Source: Himantopus leucocephalus (taxonomy: Eukaryota; Chordata; Aves; Charadriiformes; Recurvirostridae). Taken from it: 64,000 nt of DNA. The position numbers were made by a program, and so were the translations under genes. Below the pieces are notes generated by a model. The model saw nothing but the letters and a program-made list of their open reading frames with translations. It made no database searches and was not told where the DNA came from. This document shows positions 38,972-49,609 of this stretch, piece by piece. Position 1 is the stretch's first letter, and each line of letters begins with the position of its first letter. The stretch is taken from assembly GCA_003993805.1 (NCBI GenBank), contig RSEF01000004.1:70291031-70355030 (forward strand). The letters are read 5' to 3'.

Positions 38972-39166
38972 ATGACACGAGAGCAGTACATATTAGCAAC
39001 ACAACAGAACAGCCTTCCAAGGACTGAACATCCTCAGTTTTACCCAGTAGGCATTTATGGATGGCGAAAGAGGTGCTTATACTTCTTTGTCCTTCTGCTG
39101 TTGGTTACCATGATTGTTAACTTAGCAATGACGATATGGATTTTGAAGGTTATGAATTTCACAGTG
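38972..39166 (+). CDS. SGCZ: Sarcoglycan zeta, internal exon (cytoplasmic tail plus transmembrane helix)
   Basis: This exon encodes 65 residues of a type II membrane protein of the sarcoglycan complex, part of the dystrophin-glycoprotein complex at the muscle-cell surface. Seen: it starts [12 protein letters not shown], carries the family signature GIYGWRKRC at residues 27-35, a hydrophobic helix at about 36-58, then KVMNFTV. The basic WRKR just before the helix fits an N-in, C-out orientation. An NFT sequon (62-64) lies too close to the helix to be a likely glycan site. A pyrimidine-rich tract ending in CAG precedes the exon and GTAAGT follows; both junctions are phase 0. Family knowledge: gamma and delta sarcoglycans share GIYGWRKRC but have different N-termini, whereas [12 protein letters not shown] and LPRTE match zeta. 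The full protein is about 300 residues, so this is roughly the first fifth. The ATG is the first codon of the exon, so upstream exon 1 may be untranslated or may add a short N-terminal extension. The frame stays open 36 codons into intron 2, which is not meaningful. Confidence 0.95.
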
Positions 39167-39172
39167 GTAAGT
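39167..39172 (+). promoter_or_regulatory. SGCZ: 5' splice site (donor) of the SGCZ exon
   Basis: GTAAGT directly follows the last codon GTG. It is a full match to the intronic part of the vertebrate donor consensus and sits where related sarcoglycan proteins continue with an aspartate-glycine pair encoded by the next exon. Confidence 0.9.
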
Positions 39173-39865
39173 ATCACAGTGACCTTATGTACCCTGTTTC
39201 TTGAAGTAATAACTTGTAGTTTTAGTTCTCTCTCCTTTACCATGTTATATACGAATCTTGTAATTTTGAATTAAAAATCGTATCTCCTTTGAGCGTTACG
39301 TCAGATATTTATACTTTTTGTGTATATTCTGTAGTGAGGTGACCTGTGTCCTATCTATTCAGATATTTTTGGTTACTCATATCTGCTGAAAATATATCTG
39401 GATCTTAGATATTTTTTTTTGTTTGCCCAACCAAAAGCATCATGGTGACTACCCCAAGCATCTCTTGGTTGCTTGTCACCACTGATAGCAATCAGTAGGA
39501 GTTTGCTATGCCTGTTCTGTATGCTACCTCTCTTAGGAGGAAACTGGGTTAGTTGGGTCAACTTAGGGCGGCTTTTTTAGTTTATGTTGTTCTTAGTATA
39601 TTTTTAGAGTTTACTGACCATTTGGACTGTTTTTCACCTAGAACTTAGAGTAGCTGTTTTGATGTTGATAAGAGGGGGTAGATGGGTATAAAAGCCACAG
39701 GCTTTTATGAGATAGACTCCATCTGGAATCTTTTAACAGCAGCAAAGTGTTACCAAGTCTGTATTTTAGATGTACACCTGAAAGAAATTCTGTGTTCAGT
39801 GGAAACTGCCCAGCTGCTCCCAAAGCTTTGCGTGGATAAAGGTGGTAGGAGTGCTCACTAGTTGG

Positions 39866-40857
39866 CAGTTGAGTGGTGTCATTTTGTATATCAAATAAAA
39901 AGATAGAATGCTCCACAGTTTAAAATAACAGTGTTTCTGCTAGGATCAGTGTGGTCTCTCTCACTGGATTTTGACCCTCATAAGATATATTTTGATGTAG
40001 CTGGTAATACATTTTTAATTTCTAGGGTCATAGCACATTTCTATTCTCTATTAGTTTATTGTAAATAAAAACCAGACAACAAAACCATCATTAAACATGT
40101 CTAAAACTGTTCTATATCTGCTAATGCTCTGTGATGCATAGTGTTATCTGAGATCATTGCCTGGTGAGATGAATTGTGCAAACACATTTCTACTTCTGAG
40201 NGGTTTGGGGTTTGGGGTTTTTTTTGGCCTTTGTTTGTTTGTTTGTTTGTTTTTTTCTTTGGGTTGGGTTTTTTTTTTAACTTAACATGCTTGCAAAATA
40301 TGCTTGCAGCCGNNNNNNNNNNCAGTTGAGTGGTGTCATTTTGTATATCAAATAAAAAGATAGAACGCTCCACAGTTTAAAATAACAGTGTTTCCGTTAG
40401 GATCAGTGTAGTCTCTCTCACTGGATTTTGACCCTCATAAGACATATTTTGATGTAGTTGGTAATACATTTTTAATTTCTAGGGTCATAGCACATTTCTA
40501 TTCTCTATTAGTTTATTGTAAATAAAAACCAGACAACAAAACCAGCATTAAACATGTCTAAAACTGTTCTATACCTGCTAATGCTCTGTGATGCATAGGG
40601 TTATCTGAGATCATTGCCCGGTGTGATGTATTGTGCAAACACATTTCTACTTCTGAGTTGCCACTAGTGGATGAATATGTTGGGTTCGTATTTTGACGAC
40701 TGTAAGTCTTTAATATTCATGTACTGAAGAGTTTGTTAGAAGTTGGGGGGAGGTTGTTTGGGGTTTGGTGGTTTTTTTGGCCTTTGTTTGTTTGTTTTTT
40801 TCTTTGGGTTGGGGTTTTTTTTTAACTTAACATGCTTGCAAAATATGCTTGCAGCCG
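39866..40857. repeat. False-duplication candidate of ~450-535 bp across a 10-N gap
   Basis: Copy 1 is 39866-40200, one N, then 40202-40312. Ten N (40313-40322) follow, then copy 2 at 40323-40857. The first parts (39866-40200 and 40323-40657) align with no indels and about twelve substitutions. Copy 2 then contains roughly 100 bases (about 40658-40755) absent from copy 1, where the single N stands, before matching again to CAGCCG. Copy 1 therefore looks like a collapsed, incomplete version of the same locus. Confidence 0.93.
40201..40322. other. Undetermined base and 10-N gap
   Basis: A single N at 40201 and ten N at 40313-40322 bracket a G/T-rich stretch with a (TTTG)n run at about 40230-40257. 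Confidence 0.95.
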
Positions 40858-43047
40858 CATATGCTTTTGCTATTTGTGTTAGAAGCATATTTAGGCATAC
40901 CTGTTGATTTCAGTAAGATGTTCTGCTATTATTCCAGAGGAGAATTAAGCATGGAAATTTAAATAGGTTGAGAAGATGTTTTAAAAAGCACAGAATTTTT
41001 CTTTGTGCAGAAGATTGCATTCCAATAAAATATTTGAAGCTACTGCTTCTATACCTAGGCAATGTTTGACCTTCCATGCTATAAGCTACTATAGCACTAT
41101 CCAGTTTAAAACTCTTACAATTTGAACATACAGTCTTTTAAAAACAAAACCAAAACAGACATTTTGAAATATTTTTCTTTCCCATATGCTAAAGCTTTCT
41201 TAGAAAGTTAAAAGTTTATGGTGACTCACTAAATCAGTGCAAGAATCTATTGCAGGAAACAACTGGATTGTTTCACCAGTTCTGTGTATTACTTAGTGAA
41301 TTGAAGAACTTGCTTCAGTAGCTTGAGAGATGTATGTATCTGAAACAATTATGCAAACACTGGCTTAATAATTTGACAAAAATAGTGTTTGAAATGTTAT
41401 GCACTTCATTTATAAACTTGTTATTTCATTATTACAATTCAGAAATCACAAAGCTTATGTGCATCTTTAATAATGCTCCATTTGTTATAAATACAGGTAA
41501 ATGGTATGCCACTGACCAGTGTGAATTAATCTTTAACCCTCCTGTTACGGAATTAAAATTAATTTTGTATATTCATATTTGCCATCGTCATATATACTAG
41601 TGATTTGGAAAACAGAAGTGGAACATGTCATTCCTCTTTCGTATACACCCTACACACTCCCCCCTGCCCCCCGTATTGCGTATGCTTGGGAACACTGTTC
41701 AGTTTGGAATATCGTATACCCCTTAACTACCTCAGGAATGAAAAGTCCTACTTAACAGTTCATCATGATCAATCTGCAAAAATTACTATTACCAAAGGAT
41801 TTTGTACTTAAAAATAATACTAGAAGCATTTTATCTAATGATCATATCACCACCAGATTATTCTTACTGATATTTATATGTAGTATATCCCTGTTGACAT
41901 AAAATTATTAACTTTTATTCTTTTAATGGCAGAATATTTTATGCTTTTGTTTAATGAAATGTACTGCTTCAGAACTGATTTGGTTTTGTCCTCCAGCTTT
42001 TATATAAACTTATGGAATGATCTGTGCTTAAACAGTTGCAGAAAACAGAATCCATAGGCATAAAACTGTGGTTTATGACCTGAAACTGTGTATCTTAAAG
42101 TGCACACAATTGTTTTCTAAAGAGATTGTTAAAAATAGAGTAATTAAATGACATGACAATAGGTTATTTAATATTATAAAGCTACATGTAATAGCTCTAG
42201 GCATGTCATATAACTTAGAGCTGAAAGAATGAGAAAAGTCTGTCAGTATTTGCTTCTGCTTTTATAAGCACCAGTACTTTGGATCATGTTCTAATCCATT
42301 TTGTTAAATATGCAGTGAAGAATAACAGTTTTCTTCTGCATATTCATGGAATGTTAGTCTTCCACTTGGGCTAGTTAGTATTCTCAGTAGAGTCTCTGTA
42401 TGGGTTCAAAAATTGATTTCTAGAAGATTGCCATATACAAAGTTTAGTAAAATCTTCAGACTTATCCACACATGCACATTTGAGCACCAATGGGAAATTT
42501 GTATCAAGTCTGAAGGAGTCATATTAGTGATAGACATCTGAGAGTAAAATAATTTATTATATGAACCTAAACTTCATGTATTTAAAGAATGCAATAGCTT
42601 TGAAATATACATATATTTCTTCCATGTGCACATATATATGTATAGGTAGATATAAACTAATAAATTACATTTGTATATCTGGTGGTGATAGGAAATCAGG
42701 AGTGCATCTAGAAACCTTTTGAAAAGGAAAACACTTCTGCTAAACTGGTTTAAAGAGTTTTTGCACAAAAGAGGAACCTAGCCATGATAAAATAATAGTT
42801 GAAATTGAACTGCTTTGACATTTTGACATTATTTTACATTATTTGCAGTTTTAGCATAAGCCAATGTTGAACTGATTATAAAAACAATAGTAATTGCACC
42901 ACTTCAAGGGGTCATGAAGAGCCAGGGCATGGATTTGTCATTGCTGGCTGACAATTACAAAAATATTAATGTGTATTAGCTGTTCACTTTCTATTTTTAA
43001 CTGTACAGCTGAAGCCACTGACCAATTGGCACAATAAAGCCTTTTTG
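40858..43047. other. Intron stretch without recognised genes
   Basis: AT-rich. ORFs at 41334-41600 and 41605-41811 have no motif. A short ATATATGTATA tract lies near 42630-42650. Confidence 0.5.
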
Positions 43048-43098
43048 AGTTCAATTTATGGATTCTCCAGTTNAGTTCAATTTATGGATTCTCCAATT
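43048..43098. repeat. N-joined direct duplication, 25 bp per copy
   Basis: AGTTCAATTTATGGATTCTC and five further bases at 43048-43072 recur at 43074-43098 after one N, with one G/A difference. Confidence 0.9.
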
Positions 43099-44094
43099 TG
43101 AAAAGTTTTCTGAATATACTGACCTAGCATGTAAAAGTTTCATTCTGAATCTGATCTAGTTATCCCAAGCCGGTTTTATGCGCAGAGAGGAGAAATACGA
43201 TGTCCCATAAGGCCATTCATCTGTCTGTAAGACAGACAACTGAAGTGCATTGTCCTTAAGGCATGGATGTTGAATAGGTCATCAAAGAAGTAATTAAAAA
43301 GGAAATATGGTTTATTTGCATTGTGTAAAAACATAGGACAGGCAAATTGTGCAAGTCTCCTTTTATCAGATTAAGTAATATAGCTGGGAAACTTAGAGGA
43401 ACTTTGGGGTATAGAAACTCTTCTTCCAATGTATGATGTAAGAAAGAAACTTGAAAGGTAAATACAAGCCATAAATAACTTCCCTGATATAATATGTATC
43501 AGTTACATGAGCAAACTGAAGGTAATTACTATCTGTGTAGCAAAAGGAATATTAGACAGAGGACTCAGAGATGTAGTAATCATTTTTTGAAAGATATTCC
43601 CCCACCGGTAGTTTAGTGTTACTGTCCTTTAACATCTAGTTGAGATCTGTTACATCACTGTTACATCATCTGTTTAGGAAGATACATGTGAAAGCATGTA
43701 AGAACTTCAGGACAAAGAAGTCCCTAAACATTTCCACTGATACATGCATGTCAATGTAACACACCATACTATCCTAGGTTTACATGGAAAGTAATCATTC
43801 AGGAGTAGGCTATATTAGAGGAAGATCTGACCTTGAACAAAATGCTCTGTAAATAACTTAGCCCTGAAATAATCCCTGGTCTAAACTTGTCATTGTAATA
43901 AAACCCTTTGTTGTTTTATGTGCATGGAGTGGATCTACTCTGTCCTGAGTGGTAAAGATAAAATAATTTGACAGCCTTTACGATATATTGTCCCCTAATG
44001 GAACCATCATAATCTCTGAATCATACGCTTGAACTTCATCTATTGTATTAAATGCTTTCCTGAAAAGTAAAAACTGCTGTCTTCAAGAATTAAC

Positions 44095-44260
44095 TCAACT
44101 TTCCCCATGTCTCTTAGGCCTGATCTTCAAAGGATACATGCAAAACATCTTGAATAAATCAAGCTGGGAACTAAAATCTCTAGCTGCTGTCAATACCAAA
44201 ATAATAGGCTTAGGACACTTGAGTTTTATGGAACATTTATAATTTCCATTCCTTGTACTA
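44095..44260 (+). repeat. Copy A of an unnamed dispersed sequence
   Basis: Shares blocks in the same order with 63270-63430: TGCAAAACATCTT, a short AAATAAATC-like block, GGAACTAAAA, CTAGC, and TTTATG...AATTT. The copies differ by many substitutions and small indels. It may be an old transposon family that I cannot name. Confidence 0.5.
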
Positions 44261-44928
44261 ACCTTGCCATGGTCTACAGGCTTCCCCATGGAAACGTCTG
44301 TCTTTCACTTTCCCTCAGGATGTAATTACCTCTCATTTAGTCTAGGTTATGGACGTCTGATGAAGCTCAAAGCTGTTAGTTACTTTTTTGTGCCTATACA
44401 ATTAGTATACTAGGTGTTTCAAGAAGGATGGGACACTCAAGTCTTAATTTGGTGAGGTAACCACAGGGTAAAGTATGGATATGTTGCATATTTATAACAT
44501 CCTAGTTATTTCACTTATGTAATATATATGAATTTTAGGGGATAGCAAGGAAAGAAATATTTTTTACTGTGCCTCCGTTCTTGTCGTTGTATATTTTATA
44601 GTCCATAGCACAAGTAGTTAGCTTACTTTTTCCTTAAAAATTTAATCACTTGAACATTATTCTCTCGTGTATTTTTTTATCTTGTATAGTCTTTAAGTTA
44701 TTATAACCTCAATTGAACTACAATTTTATATAATTTATTGATCATATAGCTGTTAAGAAATAAAGTGTATTGACAGTCTGTCAATCTGATTACTTACTCT
44801 GTAAAAAAAATTATCTTATATTTTTGTCACTAAATAAATACCGGTGTAGAAAGATGTGACTGAAAGTTTTCTGAAGGTATTTCAAACTACAGTTTTAAAA
44901 AATAAATTCAAAATATTCCTCTTACTGC

Positions 44929-44954
44929 TGTGAAGTGACATTGTGAAGTGACAT
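44929..44954. repeat. 13-bp perfect tandem duplication
   Basis: TGTGAAGTGACAT occurs twice in direct succession. Confidence 0.9.
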
Positions 44955-47202
44955 GGGGCAATCAGCATAGAAACCTAAGTCCCCCTCTTGGTGGGGGAAT
45001 CGTTTAATATCAGTGCATTTATACATTTTCTAATATGTACACAATTGGCACTGATATTGGCATTTACTTGATATTACATTATTCTGTTGCTTACTACATT
45101 ATGTTGAAGTTTGCAGTTTACTGAGGCTGAAAAAATTGTAATGGTGGGAAAAATGCAAACGTGAACCCCTTTAATTCTTAGGATGTCTTTTGGGTTAGCC
45201 CGTGACTCAGCCACATATCCTAGGAAGTATCAGCACCAAATTCTTTTACTGGTTTTGGTTGTACATCTGGTTTTGTGTGTCTCAATATTCTGCTTTCCTA
45301 TTAGGAATTAATGTATGAAAAGACTTATTTTGATACCCCTCTAATAATGCAGTTGCCCAATTCAGGTATTTTCTTTTGCTGTAGTTACTAGCAGTGTTGA
45401 AGGCAGGTTTCACTGCTGTCATGGCACGATGTTTTCTGTATTGATACACGTTAAACTCCTCTTGCTAGTGGTTCCATGGGAATTACTTTTAAGATCAAGA
45501 ATGAGACAGCTTATCATCTTGTTGAGACAATTATTTCTCAAGGGAGCTTGAAATTTAACTTAGCTTCAAACATAAGCCGAGCATAAACCGCAGTTTCAAT
45601 TTCCTGGCTAGAATTCACGTGTGTCATGCTCACAATTGAATGTACTGTGGTTGCTGGCTGCCTAGCTTCAACTTCATGTTGTTTGGACAGCAGGTAGTCT
45701 GCAAGATGGTTGAATGTCTGCTGGAAGGTACATATGCCAACTAAGCTTGATTTCTTTTTATGTGACAGCATACATATTAACATAGATATATACAACCGTT
45801 AACTCCTCTCTTTTTGCATCTTTATAGATTGTCCCTATATTCCTTTAGGAGTTTGACTTTTAGAGTTAGCATCTTTCAGATCTGCAAAAATCTAAATCTG
45901 AATTATAATATTTTATTAACATTACTTATAGAGACCAGTAAACACAAGTGTATTTTCCTGGGTTTTGGTTGCAGTGCAAGAATAAGGAAATATTACAAAT
46001 GTTTAACTTTATGCGTTTTTGGGATATACACACATACAGACTCACACTCTTCTGATCTTAATATCCAATATGGAAAAAATACTTATAATTTCCTGAAAAG
46101 TACAATTTGTCCATTAAAGTGATAATTTGATACTTAAGGTTTTTGTGGTACAGAACTAAAGCAGCTGTGTTTAATGTTTTTATCTAGACTTATAGCAAAC
46201 TGTCATGGAATACTATAGAATAAGAAAATAATTTCTTTGCAAAACTTTATTGTAATACTCATTATCCATTTCTTAACAAGCATGACAGGGATATGAGCTG
46301 TCATTTTATTTCTAAGATTCTTTGACCATCCAAATCTTTATTTGATTTTCAAAACAGTATTTGATCTGTTACCAGTTCAGTTGGTTTTGCTGATCTATGC
46401 AATGAAGATAGTATTTGCCCATGTCAATTAACACAATTTTAAGCAGAACTAAGAAAAAAGCTCTTTTCCATTTCTTAGCTAATTTTTGTTGAGTAATGTC
46501 CAATTTGTAGCAGATTGGCATTTCAAATTTATGAAGTTTGGTAATAGCTGTACTTATCTCTACTCAAAACCAATTTGATTTTTTGGCAAACAGCTTCTTT
46601 CACTTTACAAAGGCAGCAGTTGGTTATTAGGTTTTGAATAAATATTATTATGATTTAATAGTAGCAGTTGCTGGATATTTAATAAATATATTCTGTCATA
46701 ATTACAGACTTCATTTATTTCAATGGCAATCATTTATTTTCAGTAATTTATTTCAAACTGTAAATGACCTAATTTTCAACACTTGTTATCTTTTAACTAG
46801 ATAGAAAACTATTTCTCCACATCCCTCAATATTTTAGTTTTCAAGAACCTGATGTCCCATTTTGGGATGAATGCAAGAAAGCTTTTGTTTCCTTTTTGTT
46901 TGTTTTTTGTAGTGAGAAAGATCCAGTCCAGAGCAGGCAATATCATTAATTATTAATGATTAAGAGACTTAGTCAAGATATCGGAGACCAAGGTTCAAAT
47001 TCATGCAGTCTCCAATATAGATCATGTCCCAGGTAAGTGTCCTACTCATAGGCTATTAGTCCTTCTCATTTCTGATGTTCCTTTTTAATAGATACATGAC
47101 CTCTATCTTACTATCATTTAGTCTCAAACATTAGATATCATCTTTATAACAAATTTAATTGAAAATTCCTATGAAATAGCTGTGCATTCCTCAAGAATAT
47201 TT
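44955..47202. other. Intron stretch without recognised genes
   Basis: AT-rich. A minus-strand ORF of 85 codons at 45538-45795 lies in a patch of more balanced composition but carries no domain I can identify. Confidence 0.5.
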
Positions 47203-47654
47203 TCTGCTCAGATTTCTAATTCTTTTGAAAAAATGTTTAGAAATTTATCAGCCAACTGAGTATTAGTTAGAAAACCATGCACATGTGCACACATGCACGT
47301 GCATACACACACGCATAGAATCTTATTTATATAATTGGTTATGTTCTCACCTCCTTTTTATGTTGCACTCGAAAACAGNTCTGCTCAGATTTCTAATTCT
47401 TTTGAAAAAATGTTTAGAAATTTGTCAGCCAACTGAGTATTAGTTAGAAAACCATGCACACGTGCGCACGTGCACATGCATACACACACGCATAGAGTCT
47501 TATTTATATAATTGGCTATGTTCTCATCTCCTTTTATGTTGCGCTCGAAAACACNCACATGTGCACACATGCACGTGCATACACACACGCATAGAATCTT
47601 ATTTATATAATTGGTTATGTTCTCACCTCCTTTTTATGTTGCACTCGAAAACAG
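47203..47654. repeat. Triple N-joined duplication containing a CA-rich microsatellite
   Basis: Copy A 47203-47378, N at 47379, copy B 47380-47554, N at 47555, copy C 47556-47654. C repeats the last 99 bases of A without a difference I can see, while B differs from A at about ten positions, including the CACATGTGCACACATGC-type microsatellite and one T-run indel. The pattern allele 1, allele 2, allele 1 suggests two haplotypes interleaved by the assembler. Confidence 0.93.
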
Positions 47655-49598
47655 AAACTTAAGCTTCTTGAATGAACCTGTCTGCTCCATGTATGATTCA
47701 AACACTTGCTCCTAGCACATCAGCAAAAGAATCTTGCTACGAGTTAATTTTACTTGCATTTTTTTATCCCATTTGTTAACATTCATGTAAAAGCACATCT
47801 TTATGGAGCTGGAGGGTGTTTTGTAAAACTTGTGTCCTCTTTCATTTGGAGTGTAGTAGGTACAAATGATCTGATTTATTCTTACTCTCTGTTGAGCACA
47901 TCACATAGTCCTAAGTACTATGAAGAACTCATTTTAAGTATTTCTAATACCATTCTTCTAAATCACTTTTTATCTCATTTTGCATATGTACCTCCTGTAT
48001 TGTATACCTCCTTTTCTAGCTCTTATGGAAAAAACCAATCTTAATATGTCAATGAAAGTATGGTGTAAGTTTACTTGACTGTATAGTAATTAACGTACAC
48101 AATCCCAATTAATTTCTCTAAATCTCTGTTATCGCCTCTTTTTTTTTTTCAATGAAAAGGGAAAAAGTCAAAGTCTGTTGTGTCACAGTAGAAAGGCAAC
48201 TAATCTGAAATCAAGTTTGCAGTCTCCTATTTGTCACATATACGCATGGCAAGAGTTTGCACAAACAGCCAAGCCACCGTTACACATATTTGGTTAGCGA
48301 TTTTATAGTGCTAGGCATCTCATGCAGAGCCATCTTCCTGTAAATAGTAGGAAGGTATTGCTTAAAACAGTGCTATTTAACAGCACAACTTGACAAATAT
48401 GAATTGCCTTTACTTGATGTGCAGGTTACGTTATTGATTCTGGGTGGCTGAAAGCAATTTTAAATCTTTTATTTTATTCCTGAGATATGTATCTGTACAT
48501 TTTGGTGTTTATTGTTACCAATTATCTCTGATGAAGAAAAAATGGGATAAAATTAATTTCTCATTTCTATATTTGTTTGGTCATGCAGATATAATGGCAG
48601 AATACTAGTAAAGTTCCCAACAGAAAAAGGGAATAAATACTTTGCACCCTATTTAAACTTGTAAAAATATGATTTCATTCACTGTAAAGAAAAAAAATCT
48701 ATTTATACAATAGTTTAGGTAAATTCAACCTGACTTTGCAGTTGTGGCTTTTGAAAATTGTGCTACGGTATCCAGAACTTGAATGCTTAGGGAAAACTGC
48801 CTATAAACAATGACTATTTTATAGAGATGCATTGAGAACATAAAGAAGTATTTGTCTGTACAAGGTCACTGATTGCTCATTTGTCTCATTGCTTCAGATT
48901 TGTTTCATGAAGTGTCAGCACAGATTTAGAATCAGCTAAGGGGCACAGATTCATAACTTGCACCTTTATCCCATGTCAGCAGTCCAGCATGCCACAGGTA
49001 ACTTGCCCCATGTTTCAAAAAAAAGTGTGGATGGCTATATTTTCTTCTATGATTCACTTCAGTAATTCTGATGTGCTTTAAACAATGACTCATGCAACCT
49101 CTTTTAAGAGATTAAACATTCAAAAGAACGATCAATATGGCTATGGGTAGTATAGAAGAGGGCAACAGCAACCTCAATTCGTGTGATAGGTTAGATGACA
49201 ATGAATATATTTTCAGTTTGTGGACGTTTACCTTCTATTAAATAATAATGCATTTTAGGTCAGTGAGCAGTGTTTACTAGACAGCTTATTCTTAATCATT
49301 CACTGTGGAAACAGGCTGGAACAAGTATCTCAGAATTTTTTTCAAATATTTGCTTTCAAGAAAATTGAATTAACTTAATTTCCATTATTGGCTTTTAGCT
49401 GTGTACCCTTTGCATGTGTATTCTAGCATGACATTAGTGTTTGTGGAAGGTGAGATTTTCAAGAGGATATTATACAAATATAACTTTGAATTCTTAAAGG
49501 TTTATCCAATAAGCCAGTTCTGACAGTTAGATTAGTCCAATTGCATAGCCTGAATTACAGATGTTTGAAGAGAGTTGTTGATATGCAATCATTTTTAA

Positions 49599-49609
49599 GG
49601 GGGGGGGGG
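49599..49609. repeat. Poly-G tract (11)
   Basis: Eleven G in an AT-rich context. A single G-run, not a four-run quadruplex motif. Confidence 0.85.

Noticed and set aside
39167..39274. Extension of the sarcoglycan frame past the exon
   Set aside because: The sequence after GTAAGT is intronic. It does not continue the family's extracellular domain and reaches a stop after 36 codons.
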